64,000 bases of DNA, taken from Burkholderia sp. OK233 (GTDB taxonomy: Bacteria > Pseudomonadota > Gammaproteobacteria > Burkholderiales > Burkholderiaceae). The notes under the pieces were generated by a model. It did no database searches, was not told the DNA's origin, and saw only the letters and a list, made by a program, of their open reading frames with translations. Made by a program: the position numbers and the translations under genes. The stretch covers positions 1 through 64,000 of the forward strand of contig NZ_OCSR01000002.1 of assembly GCF_900230185.1 (NCBI RefSeq). Direction: 5' to 3'. Positions 17,215-25,855 of the stretch are shown here, in pieces. Each line of letters starts with the position of its first letter. Within the stretch, counting starts at the first letter, position 1.

Positions 17215-18366
17215 TTAGAACAGGTGCCGAATACCCACCATCGCACCGGTTTGACTCACGCCTGGCAATGGCGTCGAAGCGGGCGGGACCACGCCACCGT
17301 CAATCGAGAACGCTGCGTTACGCTGGTTAAACACATGCCCTGCCGTGACGTACACCGCAGTGCCCTTGGACAGGAAGTACATCGCGCGCGCTGCGATCAC
17401 GGAGCCCCCCGAAGCATTGCTGTTCACGGTGATATGGCCGAACTGTGCGTCAAGCGCAATATATGGAACGGGCAAATAGGATCCGCCAACCCACCAATAG
17501 TTGCTGGTCGCGTCGAAGACTTTCGGCGTCTGCGCTCCGTGATTGATGCGGTGTTGGAATCCCGCGCCGAAAGTCGAGTTACCAAACTTCACGTAGCCAT
17601 CGATGAGGGCGCGTGTATCGGTTTGCGAGCTAAGTGGCAAGGGCGAACCAGTACCGCCCCCACCGTAGTTGCGATCGAAGGCCGCCGCCGCGCCCCATTT
17701 CCCGGCATCATATTTCACCATCGCAGACATTGACTTGCAGGCCCGCCAGTCAGTCGGCGACTGGCCGGCGCACCCTCCGGCCGGCGCACTATCCGCCACG
17801 TCACGTCCCAGTGAATACGTCGCCCCCACGGTCAGTCCCGATGACGTGAAGGTATAGGCGATCGAATTGTCAACGCGCGGCTGGGTCAAGTAGGGGTCCA
17901 GATCGGCGGCGGCAAAGATATTCGGAGCGAGCGTGTCGCCCGTTAATGCCGCCCAGAAGATTTGCGAATATTGCCGCCCCAGGGTCAACGTCCCCCACCG
18001 CCCCGCAAGCCCGACATAGGCCTGTCTGCCAAACAGACGCCCCCCTTGATTCAGCGTGCCCTGTGCTGGAGCAAAGCCCGACTCCAATACAAAAACCGCA
18101 CTCAGACCACCACCCAGATCCTCTTTGCCACGGAGGCCCCACAGCGATGGTAGCGAGGCTGTGAGAGACGGCATGTGCACTGAGCTGGATTTTTTAGCAC
18201 CAACGTTCGTCACATATTCGACGCCGGTATCGATGATCCCATATAGGGTGACAGCGCTTTGCGCATGCGATACGCCCGACGCACATGCCGCAAGCGACGG
18301 AAGCGCCCACCAAAACAGCCGGCGCCATGAATGGCCACCTCTGGCCCGATTCAACCGTGCTCTCAT
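17215..18366 (-). CDS. Outer-membrane porin, OmpC/PhoE-like (Burkholderiales type)
   Basis: 383-residue porin precursor. The signal peptide ends near residue 36 (SHAQS), followed by the classic opening VTLYGIIDTGVEYVTNVG of the beta-proteobacterial 16-stranded porins. The L3-type constriction region and the C-terminal ...GIRHLF with terminal Phe, needed for BAM recognition, are present. The start at 18366 has TTGGAGA upstream. It sits downstream of the FAD monooxygenase on the same strand with a 115-nt gap and may serve as an entry channel for that pathway's aromatic substrate, though this is only positional. Confidence 0.88.
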   Translation of the reverse strand: MRARLNRARGGHSWRRLFWWALPSLAACASGVSHAQSAVTLYGIIDTGVEYVTNVGAKKSSSVHMPSLTASLPSLWGLRGKEDLGGGLSAVFVLESGFAPAQGTLNQGGRLFGRQAYVGLAGRWGTLTLGRQYSQIFWAALTGDTLAPNIFAAADLDPYLTQPRVDNSIAYTFTSSGLTVGATYSLGRDVADSAPAGGCAGQSPTDWRACKSMSAMVKYDAGKWGAAAAFDRNYGGGGTGSPLPLSSQTDTRALIDGYVKFGNSTFGAGFQHRINHGAQTPKVFDATSNYWWVGGSYLPVPYIALDAQFGHITVNSNASGGSVIAARAMYFLSKGTAVYVTAGHVFNQRNAAFSIDGGVVPPASTPLPGVSQTGAMVGIRHLF

Positions 18367-18481
18367 TTTCTCGTCTCCAATGTTGTTGAAATCTCAAGAC
18401 GACGACACCCCTTCGCCGTCGCGCGTCGAGCCTGATACGTAGTGCTTAACGATACTGATTTGTTCGATTCAGCCGGCTCGG

Positions 18482-20131
18482 TCAGCGGCTGCTGATCGAA
18501 CGCAATGCGCGGTTTATGTCGCTATGTCCTGTCACCTTCGCGGCGAGATCATCGACGGCCTGCGGAAGCCGGTCGCCGCGCCACGCGACATGCAGGTCGG
18601 GCCGCACGAGGATCAGGTCGCGCTCATAGACGGTGCGAAGCCGCGAATCCGCGAGCACGAGCACGTCGAGCGGTGCGCCGAGCACTTCGAACGCGGCGAG
18701 AAGCGGGCTCGCATCATGCCCACCCGCGACGTCGATCAACGTGTAGCACTCCGACCGTAGCCGGTCCTGGATAGCGCTTCCGTCGGTGAGCCACATATGG
18801 GGAAGCCGCGCGCCCGGCCATGTAGTGGGAAGATAGGCACGCAGATCGTGCTGCGGCCCTCCCGGTACATTGTCGATAATGGGCGAATCCACATAGCGAT
18901 AGCCCAGTTCTGCGCCGATCATCTCGTTCGACTTGCGCTGCTCAACGTTCGCCACAACGGCCAGGTGGGCACGAGCAGTCGACCCTGCGGGCGTATCGTC
19001 TCCGATCTCCGGGCGCACCTCGGCCAACCAGGCGCGATATCCAAGCGACGCGTAGCGCGATGCGCCGACGACCCGCTCGCCAATCTGGCGCCGTTCAGCT
19101 TCGTAGGAGGCCAGCAATCCCGGGCCGCCCCACCCTTGCAGCGTGGCGGCCAACTTCCAGGCAAGATCCGCGGCGTCACCAACGCCGGTGTTCATGCCGA
19201 GACCGCCTGTGGGAATCACGAGGTGCACCGCATCGCCTGCGAGAAGCACCCGTCCCGTTCCATAGCGTTCGGCGAGCAGCAGATTCTGTCGCCATTCCGC
19301 GCAATACAGCATCTCGTAAGGCAATGCAACGCCGATGATCCGCTCGAACATCCGCCGCATCTCGTCATCGCTCTCGACGGCTGAATGGACCGTCCAATGT
19401 CGTGTGGAGTCCTGCATGATCATGAAAGTGGGAGGTCCGCCCGCCACCAGATAGTGCCGCCCCCGGCTCGGCCCGTTGCCTATCGGAAGCCGCTCGTAGA
19501 GTTGCTCGCAGTAGAACAGGCCCTGTCTCAGTCGCGCAATGTCGCCCTCGCCCTCCAGACGGATACCCAGTTGCTTACGTACACGGCTCGCGCCACCGTC
19601 GCAGCCCACGAGGTAAGCCGCCTTCAATGTTCTTCTCACGCCGTCGGCGGCATTGACCGCCACCAGAACGCCATCGCCCTGCTCGGTGAATTCGAGAAAC
19701 GTCGTACCCCGCATCACCGTGACCGCCGGCAATTGCTCGGCCACCTCGAGAAGAAGCGGCTCCAGTGTGTACTGCGAGATAAGCTGATAGGGTTCGAGCG
19801 GAAGGCTGCCGTCGTGGTTCTCGTGCGTGAGCGCGCGAGCCTCCGCCACCGACGGATAGGGCAAGCGCAGAATCGAAGGCTCCATCATGGAGCGGATGAT
19901 CTGGATGTCCATGGGGACGTCCTCGGGCATGCCGGCGGCCCGGATGCAGTCCGCGAGATCAAGCCGCCGAAAGATCTCCATGGTCCGCGCGTTGCAACGC
20001 TCCATTTTCGGCAAAAACTGGGGCTCCGCCTTTTGCTCGACGAGCACACACGCTATGCCGCGCTTGCCAAGATCGATCGCAAGTGTCAGCCCGACCGGCC
20101 CAGCCCCGACAATGATGACTTGAGTTTCCAA
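18482..20131 (-). CDS. FAD-dependent aromatic monooxygenase (PheA/TfdB/MhpA family)
   Basis: 549-residue flavoprotein hydroxylase expected to add one oxygen to a phenolic ring with NAD(P)H and O2. FAD motifs: GAGPVGLTLAIDLGKRG at residues ~8-24 (Rossmann), the DG motif CDGGASRVRKQLG near residue 174, and the GD motif LLAGDAVHLVIPTGGLGMN near residue 290. A thioredoxin-like C-terminal domain follows residue ~430. The start is TTG at 20131 with GGAGA 9 nt upstream. It is divergent from the MarR gene at 20420, and its substrate is probably a hydroxylated benzoate or phenol, given the linked aromatic genes up to 29.8 kb. Confidence 0.85.
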   Translation of the reverse strand: METQVIIVGAGPVGLTLAIDLGKRGIACVLVEQKAEPQFLPKMERCNARTMEIFRRLDLADCIRAAGMPEDVPMDIQIIRSMMEPSILRLPYPSVAEARALTHENHDGSLPLEPYQLISQYTLEPLLLEVAEQLPAVTVMRGTTFLEFTEQGDGVLVAVNAADGVRRTLKAAYLVGCDGGASRVRKQLGIRLEGEGDIARLRQGLFYCEQLYERLPIGNGPSRGRHYLVAGGPPTFMIMQDSTRHWTVHSAVESDDEMRRMFERIIGVALPYEMLYCAEWRQNLLLAERYGTGRVLLAGDAVHLVIPTGGLGMNTGVGDAADLAWKLAATLQGWGGPGLLASYEAERRQIGERVVGASRYASLGYRAWLAEVRPEIGDDTPAGSTARAHLAVVANVEQRKSNEMIGAELGYRYVDSPIIDNVPGGPQHDLRAYLPTTWPGARLPHMWLTDGSAIQDRLRSECYTLIDVAGGHDASPLLAAFEVLGAPLDVLVLADSRLRTVYERDLILVRPDLHVAWRGDRLPQAVDDLAAKVTGHSDINRALRSISSR

Positions 20132-20340
20132 ATCCGATCTCCGTTCGTATAGATCGTCACTGCAATTGTTATTTTTATTAGCAATGCCAATGAAGTGATT
20201 GAAAGACCAACGCTGAATCTTTCCTATCCAGGAGGCTCGATCGATCCGACGCCTCCCTCACGTCTGCCCTGGTTCAGCGTATGACGCGTTGCTCACTCAG
20301 AAAGAGGCGGCCTATCCGAATTCGCCCGGAAAACATTTAT

Positions 20341-20386
20341 TTGATTTTTCAACTAGATTTGAAGTGGAGTATAGTTGATTTTTCAA
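20341..20386. promoter_or_regulatory. Paired palindromes TTGATTTTTCAA (MarR operator candidate, copy 1)
   Basis: Two identical 12-mers TTGATTTTTCAA (TTGA-N4-TCAA) at 20341-20352 and 20375-20386, 34 nt apart, just upstream of the marR start and in the marR/monooxygenase divergent region. The same pair recurs at 29902-29946, and the similarity extends to GTAAACCC downstream. A MarR dimer is the natural ligand. Confidence 0.6.
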
Positions 20387-20419
20387 ATATACGTACCCAT
20401 GTAAACCCGCAACCCACCG

Positions 20420-20884
20420 ATGACCATGAAGACACCGAAGCGACCACAAGAACTCGAACAGGCGATTCCGTTCCTGCTGACACGGGCCGGAGGCCGAATG
20501 GGAAACGCATTCGCGAAGGCACTGAAACCGTTCGGCCTGAACCTCAGCGAATGGCGAGTCTGTGCCTCGTTGCTGTACGTTCCGCACCAGACCTTGTCTG
20601 AGTTGTCGGTGCATGCAACGTCTGATATTTCCGCCCTGTCCAGGATCATTGATCGTCTTGAGAGCCAGGAGCTGGTCAAGCGCGAGAAGAGCACGACGGA
20701 TGGGCGATCAATCAGGATTGCCCTGACAAGCAAGGGAGACGAACTCGCGCTGCGCATCGTCCCGGTCGCGAAGCAACATGAGTCGGTGATACTGACCGGT
20801 TTTACTGCAAACGACGTTCAGGTGCTTCGCGCCATGCTGCTCAAGGTGTACGAAAACGCCGGCGCGCTTGATGACCTTGTTTGA
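20420..20884 (+). CDS. MarR-family transcriptional regulator
   Basis: 154-residue MarR-type winged-helix protein. The recognition region SELSVHATSDISALSRIIDRLE lies at about residues 55-76, and the beta wing KREKSTTDGRSIRIALT follows at ~81-97. Such proteins usually respond to phenolic ligands. It is divergent from the FAD monooxygenase, and its own promoter carries two TTGATTTTTCAA palindromes also found before the decarboxylase operon at 29.8 kb. It therefore probably controls both aromatic units. The start could be either of two ATGs two codons apart (20420 or 20426). Confidence 0.86.
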   Translation: MTMKTPKRPQELEQAIPFLLTRAGGRMGNAFAKALKPFGLNLSEWRVCASLLYVPHQTLSELSVHATSDISALSRIIDRLESQELVKREKSTTDGRSIRIALTSKGDELALRIVPVAKQHESVILTGFTANDVQVLRAMLLKVYENAGALDDLV

Positions 20885-20962
20885 CCCGACTCGTTCGCGG
20901 CTGAAGTGTCATTCTTCGGCCCGCCTTCTGATCGGCACTCATCCCAATAAAGCAGTTATAAT

Positions 20963-20980
20963 TGAGCGGGTAATCACTCT
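20963..20980. promoter_or_regulatory. TetR operator candidate, copy 1 (upstream of tetR)
   Basis: TGAGCG-GGTAAT-CACTCT, an imperfect inverted repeat with 6-nt arms, 18 nt before the tetR start. The same arrangement, with better symmetry, is found before the downstream SDR gene (21587-21604). Confidence 0.6.
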
Positions 20981-20998
20981 ACTTTCTTCAGACGCGCG

Positions 20999-21568
20999 AT
21001 GGCACGCCCTTTGAGTCCGGAAAAACGCGGCGCCCTGCTGCTGTCCGCAACGCAGACCGTTGCCGAACAGGGCGTGCTGGCCACCACGGCGGGCATCGCC
21101 CGGCGCGCCGGTGTGGCCGAGGGCACCTTGTTCACCTACTTCGAGAGCAAGGACGCGTTGTTCCAGGAACTGTACCTGCACCTGAAGCAGGATCTGGCGA
21201 GATCCGTGATGCCGGACTATCCACACGAGGCGGGCTACCGCCAGCGCATGCAGCACGTCTTCGAGCGTTATGTGAATTGGGGACTGGCCAATGCGGCTGG
21301 GCGGTTCGCCCTCTCACGGCTTTCGGCTTCCGGCCACATACTCGACGACACACGGGCACAGGGAATGGGGCCGTTTCTGGCGGTGTCCCAGATGATGGAG
21401 GACGCCGTGCGAGATGGCGTGCTGGTGGACGCCTCAATCGCGTTTCTTTCGTCCATCATTGAGCACATCGCCGACACGACGATCGAGTACGTCGACAAGC
21501 ACCCCGAGAGCGCCGAACGTCACCGTCAACTCGGCTTTCATGTCGCCTGGCGGGCAATCACGGTATAA
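20999..21568 (+). CDS. TetR-family transcriptional repressor
   Basis: 189-residue TetR protein with an N-terminal helix-turn-helix (TTAGIARRAGVAEGTLFTYF, residues ~28-47) and a helical ligand domain. It is followed, 59 nt downstream, by an SDR oxidoreductase on the same strand. Matching TGAGCG-N6-CNCTCN sites before both genes suggest autoregulation plus repression of the SDR, a common TetR/SDR pairing that responds to electrophiles or quaternary compounds. Confidence 0.87.
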   Translation: MARPLSPEKRGALLLSATQTVAEQGVLATTAGIARRAGVAEGTLFTYFESKDALFQELYLHLKQDLARSVMPDYPHEAGYRQRMQHVFERYVNWGLANAAGRFALSRLSASGHILDDTRAQGMGPFLAVSQMMEDAVRDGVLVDASIAFLSSIIEHIADTTIEYVDKHPESAERHRQLGFHVAWRAITV

Positions 21569-21586
21569 AAATTTTTCTATTATTAT

Positions 21587-21604
21587 TGAGCGCGTGCTCG
21601 CTCA
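21587..21604. promoter_or_regulatory. TetR operator candidate, copy 2 (upstream of SDR)
   Basis: TGAGCG-CGTGCT-CGCTCA, an inverted repeat with perfect 6-nt arms, 23 nt before the SDR start and within an AT-rich promoter-like stretch. It matches the tetR-proximal site at 20963-20980 in arm sequence and spacing. Confidence 0.62.
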
Positions 21605-21627
21605 TTATTTGTAAGGAGAACGGTATC

Positions 21628-22473
21628 ATGTCAAATCAGAAGTGGTTCATTACCGGCGCGTCCGGTGGTCTCGGGCTCGCCCTCACGGAAAAAGCACTGG
21701 CCCAGGGGCATCCTGTGGTGGCAGCCGTGCGCCGTGTCGAAGCAATGCAGGCGCTGAAGCAGGCCTATCCGGATCTGCTCCAGGTGGAGTCGGTCGACCT
21801 GGCCGATCACGAACAGGTTCGGGCCGCCGCAGCGCGCCATCCCGATGTCGACGTGGTCGTCAACAACGCGGGCGGCGCCGTGATCGGCGCGATGGAAGAA
21901 ATGACCGAGGCCGATATCGAGCAGCAGATTGCGCTGAATCTGCTGGCGCCAATCCATGTCACGCGCGCCTTCCTCGGGGCGTTGCGCGCAAAGAAACGCG
22001 GCACGTTCATCCATGTCAGCAGCGTCGGCGGACGTGCGGCCTTCCCGGGAGGCGCGCTGTACCACGCCGCGAAGTTCGGCCTGGAAGGGTTCGCCGAAGC
22101 GGTGAGTCAGGAAATCGCCGAGTTCGGTATCAAGACCATCATCATCGAACCGGGCTCCATCAAGACCGGCTTCGTGGCCAATATCCGCTGGACCACAGAA
22201 CTCGATGAATACAAGGACAGCGCGGTTGGCAAGCTGCGCCGCTGGATCGCGGAGAACGGCGACGCATACGCTTCGGGCGACCCCGTGAAAATGGCCGACG
22301 CCATCTATACGGTCAGCCAGATGCCGGAGCCGCCGCTGCGCACCGTCCTGGGCGGAGATGCCTATTCCGTGCTGGAAGCCGGCTACTCCGGGAGTCTGGC
22401 CGCGCTGCAGGCGCAAAAGGACATCGCAGAGTCCGTGATGTTCGAGGGCAAGACTGGCTTCGTGCCCGAGTGA
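21628..22473 (+). CDS. Short-chain dehydrogenase/reductase (SDR)
   Basis: 281-residue classical SDR that uses NAD(P)H. TGASGGLG at residues ~9-16 is the nucleotide-binding motif, NNAGG the structural NNAG, and the active site is S (VSSVGG, residue ~136) with YHAAK (residue ~151). The long C-terminus (after ~185) resembles the subfamily annotated as oxidoreductase/quinone-related SDRs under TetR control. The start at 21628 has AAGGAGA 8-9 nt upstream. The substrate is not deducible. Confidence 0.86.
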   Translation: MSNQKWFITGASGGLGLALTEKALAQGHPVVAAVRRVEAMQALKQAYPDLLQVESVDLADHEQVRAAAARHPDVDVVVNNAGGAVIGAMEEMTEADIEQQIALNLLAPIHVTRAFLGALRAKKRGTFIHVSSVGGRAAFPGGALYHAAKFGLEGFAEAVSQEIAEFGIKTIIIEPGSIKTGFVANIRWTTELDEYKDSAVGKLRRWIAENGDAYASGDPVKMADAIYTVSQMPEPPLRTVLGGDAYSVLEAGYSGSLAALQAQKDIAESVMFEGKTGFVPE

Positions 22474-22478
22474 GCGGT

Positions 22479-22507
22479 GCCGCTACCCCTTTGACGAGGG
22501 GTACGGC
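22479..22507. terminator. Hairpin between convergent SDR and ferredoxin genes
   Basis: GCCGCTACCCCT (22479-22490) pairs with AGGGGTACGGC (22497-22507) around a 6-nt loop with one bulge. It lies between two convergent stops (22473 and 22544). No long T-run follows on either strand, so it may be a weak bidirectional terminator. Confidence 0.45.
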
Positions 22508-22543
22508 GTCTCGTCGAAGCTATGGCATTGCTGCAGTCTTTCA

Positions 22544-22873
22544 TCAATTGATAGGCGTCAGTAGTGCGTAACTTGCGTCAAGCGCGGCGGTAGAGCTGCG
22601 CCCTGGACCCCAGCCGAGTGCTTCGCGATAGCTGCCGAGGCGTACACCGTGCGGAAGACGTGCTTCATCCACCGCGACGGCGGCATCGGCCTGCGGCGCA
22701 ACGAACAGGGCATCCGCCGGACAATACAGCTCGCACATAAAGCAGGTCTGACAGTCGTCTTGCCTCGCTATCCGCGGAATGCCACCCTCCACCGCCTCGA
22801 ACACATTCGTGGGACACGCGCGGACGCAGATGTTGCATCCCGTGCAGCGCGATTCGCTCAAAATTTCGATCAT
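22544..22873 (-). CDS. 4Fe-4S ferredoxin subunit (AprB-like)
   Basis: 109-residue iron-sulfur protein. It carries two four-cysteine clusters, CTGCNICVRACP (residues ~11-22) and CQTCFMCELYCP (residues ~41-52), each able to hold a [4Fe-4S] centre, and a ~45-residue tail that could wrap on a partner. Its start overlaps the flavoprotein stop (ATGA, 22870-22873), so the two proteins are made together. The pairing resembles adenylylsulfate reductase AprA/AprB in form, but this is a short divergent version. Confidence 0.85.
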   Translation of the reverse strand: MIEILSESRCTGCNICVRACPTNVFEAVEGGIPRIARQDDCQTCFMCELYCPADALFVAPQADAAVAVDEARLPHGVRLGSYREALGWGPGRSSTAALDASYALLTPIN

Positions 22874-24516
22874 GCATGGGCTCCTTGATGTTCAGCTGGC
22901 ACCAATCCCGTGTCTACCTCCTTCCTGCGGACCCATACGTCGTCGAGACCTCCGCTGATCAACCGGTGACGCTGCCCGGCATCGATCGACTTATATTCCG
23001 CCCGTCGATGCATGCCGCGCGTCTCGGTACGTACCTGTGCGCTGCGATACATCCAGCGCGCGGTCGCGACCATCGCCGCCGCCTCTCGCGCACGCACGGC
23101 CTCGTGCGCATCGCGTGCCGGCGCGCTGACGCGCAAGCTCGCCCACAGCGCGTCGAGGCGGCTCAGCGAATCGTCCAGCAGGTCCCCGCTGCGCGTCCAG
23201 TTACGCTCATACGGGAACACCTCGCCTTGCACGGCCCTCACGACACCCGCGCTGTCAAAAGGCATGTTGTGCGACGTGTCGCGCAAGCCGACATCGCCCG
23301 CGCAATAGAGTCTGCCGATCCCGGCGTGACGCTTCGCGAGCGCGTGGTCAGCCGCACCGGCGCCCGCCCAGAAACCCGACGACATCGCCCATGCCGCGTT
23401 ATGGCTGCCGCCTCCGGTGAACCCGCCGCAAATCATCTCGCGTGTCGCGGCGTCGCCTGACGCATAGAGCCCTTCCACCGACGTCGAACAATCGCGGCCC
23501 GTGACATGCAGGCCACCGGTTCCGCGAACTGTCCCCTCCAACCTGAGCGTTACCGGGAAGTGCTGGGTGAAGGGATCGACGCCCAGCCGGTCGAAAGGCA
23601 CGAAGAAGTTCGGTTGCGCCGTGCGCATCCACACGCGAACCTGTTTGTCGGCGCGGTCGAGGCATGCGAATACGCGGCGCGTCTGCAGCTCGCGCGCGAT
23701 GATGCTGCGCCCGAATGCCGAGCCCGCTCCCTCGAGCTTCACGCCCTGTTCGTCGTAGAACGTCGCCCATTTGTAGAAGAGAGATTTGGTAACCGAAGCG
23801 AATGCCGGACCAAGACCATAGGCATTCGAGAACTCCATGCCGGACATCTCCGCGCCAACTTCCGCGGCCATCAATTGGCCGTCGCCCGTCAGCACATTGC
23901 AGCCGAGCGCACGGCTCTGGAACGCGCAACCGCCCGTTGCAATGACCACGGCCTTCGCGCGCACGACCCACGTTTCCCCGCTCTGGCGCTGCACGCCGCG
24001 CGCGCCGGCAACCGCGCCGCCCCCATCCACGAGTAGTTCGAGGGCCGGGCTGTGATCGAAGATGCTTGCACCGCTCTCCTTCACGCGCTTGCGCATCAGC
24101 CGCATATAATCCGGCCCCTGCAGCGATGTGCGCTGCGCTTCGCCGTTTTCGTCGACCGGAAACGGATAGCCCCATTCTGCGAGTTGGTGGACGTTCACCC
24201 AGGTTTGCTCGAGAACACGATCCATCCAGTCGTGTTCCGCAAGCTGGCCTCCCAGATCAAAACGGCTCCGTTTCGCCCGTTCTCGCGTATCGCTCTGCGG
24301 CGAGACATACCAGATCGCGGTGCCTGACGGCGCCGTCGCGCCCGATGTCCCGCAGTAGCCCTTGTCCGCGAGCACGACCTTCGCCCCCCTCGCTGCAGCG
24401 CTAATTGCGGCCCAGGTGCCGGCCGGACCGCCACCGATGACCAGCACATCGACATCATGACGCGTAGCTGCGGTTGCATCGTCCAGCGCGCCGCCGCTCA
24501 CAATCGGTTGACTCAT
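22870..24516 (-). CDS. FAD-dependent oxidoreductase, fumarate-reductase/AprA-like flavoprotein
   Basis: 548-residue flavoprotein. The FAD-binding motif GGGPAGTWAAISAAARGAK occupies residues ~28-46, TSGATAPSG near residue 60 fits the FrdA/AprA fold, and ASGDAATREMICGGFTGGGSH near residue 365 matches the second FAD motif. It forms an operon with the ferredoxin, so electrons probably pass between FAD and the two [4Fe-4S] clusters. It has neither the QxxxxHP fumarate motif nor nearby sulfate-activation genes, so neither fumarate nor APS can be assumed. A Crp/Fnr regulator is divergent. Confidence 0.8.
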   Translation of the reverse strand: MSQPIVSGGALDDATAATRHDVDVLVIGGGPAGTWAAISAAARGAKVVLADKGYCGTSGATAPSGTAIWYVSPQSDTRERAKRSRFDLGGQLAEHDWMDRVLEQTWVNVHQLAEWGYPFPVDENGEAQRTSLQGPDYMRLMRKRVKESGASIFDHSPALELLVDGGGAVAGARGVQRQSGETWVVRAKAVVIATGGCAFQSRALGCNVLTGDGQLMAAEVGAEMSGMEFSNAYGLGPAFASVTKSLFYKWATFYDEQGVKLEGAGSAFGRSIIARELQTRRVFACLDRADKQVRVWMRTAQPNFFVPFDRLGVDPFTQHFPVTLRLEGTVRGTGGLHVTGRDCSTSVEGLYASGDAATREMICGGFTGGGSHNAAWAMSSGFWAGAGAADHALAKRHAGIGRLYCAGDVGLRDTSHNMPFDSAGVVRAVQGEVFPYERNWTRSGDLLDDSLSRLDALWASLRVSAPARDAHEAVRAREAAAMVATARWMYRSAQVRTETRGMHRRAEYKSIDAGQRHRLISGGLDDVWVRRKEVDTGLVPAEHQGAHA

Positions 24517-24640
24517 ATAAATCTTCTCCCATTAGGGCGAGGTCCAGATGGCTCGCGTTCCAACGTCCCGCCGGCTGACGTCCGGCGGCTCACAAGAAAA
24601 ACGTCCTTGAAGCGGCCCTTCACCCATGCCGCGATACGCG

Positions 24641-24661
24641 TTTATCGTTTATCGTTTATCG
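24641..24661. repeat. Three tandem TTTATCG heptamers in flavoprotein/crp divergent region
   Basis: TTTATCG is repeated exactly three times end to end (24641-24661), followed by a degenerate unit, and appears once more at 24698-24704. It lies between the divergent flavoprotein gene (start 24516) and the Crp/Fnr gene. It may be a cluster of regulator half-sites or slippage-prone sequence. Confidence 0.55.
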
Positions 24662-24739
24662 TTAGTCGCCCGAGACATTCCATTCGCACAGCTCGCGTTT
24701 ATCGATACTCGACTCAAACACCCTGAACCGGACTGCCGC

Positions 24740-25585
24740 ATGCAAGCGCCCCCCCGAAACCTTTCCCCTGTCGACCGAGCCGGAGATATCTCCGTCAAAG
24801 CAGCGGCAAATCTGCCATTGCAGTCGAGCGGCCGCGATCTGTCACGCAAGCAGCGAGAGATCATATGGACTGCGTTCCGTAACCATGAGGCCCTGCGCGC
24901 GTGGCCGGAAGCCGTCCTCGATGCTCTCGTCGAAGCTGGCTATCTGCGCACGTATGCAGATGGCGAGCTGATTTATCTCGCCAACGATCCCTGCACCGAT
25001 ATCCACATCATTCTTTCCGGCATGCTCGAATGGGGGTGGCCAAGCACCCAGGGCATTCGGGCCGTCGAGACGTTCATCCCGCCAGGCGAGCTGGCCAATC
25101 TCACCGCCGTGATGACCGATCAGCGTTCCATTCACAACCAGCGGGCGCGCGGACTCACCCGGCTTTTCCACATCCCCGCAGAGGCGTTGAACGCCGCACT
25201 CGAACGCGATCCGACCCTCACCGCAAGCCTGCTCCGGCTACTCGCCACACGTGCACGGCACCTTCACGACTGCCTCGGCAATCTTGGTTTGATGTCGTTT
25301 CGCGCGCGCCTCGCCGGCCATTTACTCGCACTCGGCAAACGCTACGGCCACACCGATAACGATGGCGTTACGCTCGGCATCCGTCTGTCGCAGGAAGATC
25401 TGGCTGCACTGCTCATGGCCTCACGCCAGCACGTCAACAAGGAACTGCGCTGGTTCATAGACCGGCAACTCGTGCGCATCCGATACGGCCGAATCACCTT
25501 GGTAGATACCGCCGAACTCGAATCCATTGTCAGGCAGCCACCCGCCCATTCGATTGAACCGTTCGAGCCGCACCGCCCCGTTTGA
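24740..25585 (+). CDS. Crp/Fnr-family transcriptional regulator
   Basis: 281-residue regulator with a cyclic-nucleotide-binding-like domain (about residues 55-170: YADGELIYLANDPCTDIHII) and a C-terminal winged helix (LSQEDLAALLMASRQHVNKELRWF, residues ~213-236). It lacks the N-terminal cysteine cluster of Fnr, so oxygen sensing by Fe-S is not indicated. The start is uncertain: the frame opens at 24626, but the extra residues cover heptamer repeats and are not protein-like, so I take 24740. It is divergent from the flavoprotein-ferredoxin operon and probably controls it. Confidence 0.8.
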   Translation: MQAPPRNLSPVDRAGDISVKAAANLPLQSSGRDLSRKQREIIWTAFRNHEALRAWPEAVLDALVEAGYLRTYADGELIYLANDPCTDIHIILSGMLEWGWPSTQGIRAVETFIPPGELANLTAVMTDQRSIHNQRARGLTRLFHIPAEALNAALERDPTLTASLLRLLATRARHLHDCLGNLGLMSFRARLAGHLLALGKRYGHTDNDGVTLGIRLSQEDLAALLMASRQHVNKELRWFIDRQLVRIRYGRITLVDTAELESIVRQPPAHSIEPFEPHRPV

Positions 25586-25855
25586 GCATCCGCACCAGAT
25601 CGTTACCGGTACGATCTTTCGCCGTCGTATTCGAGCAACGATGGGGTCATTATCCGGGTTGGCTGATTGGGCAATCTGTCGTGGACACGACAGTGCTTTG
25701 CTGTTTTTCTTTTATCTAAATGACGCCATGGATTAAGCGGATTCAAAACGAAGTCATCGCTGCGACCATGCAAGTTCTCGCCGTCACATAGACAATTTAT
25801 TTTAGTTTTACTAACTTAGTGATCGAAGCGATCTATCTGAAACTGTCGCAACCCA

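Noticed and set aside
22544..24516. Dissimilatory adenylylsulfate reductase AprAB
   Set aside because: The two-subunit form is similar, but the ferredoxin is short and divergent and no ATP sulfurylase or sulfite reductase gene is near. Kept as an uncharacterised redox pair.
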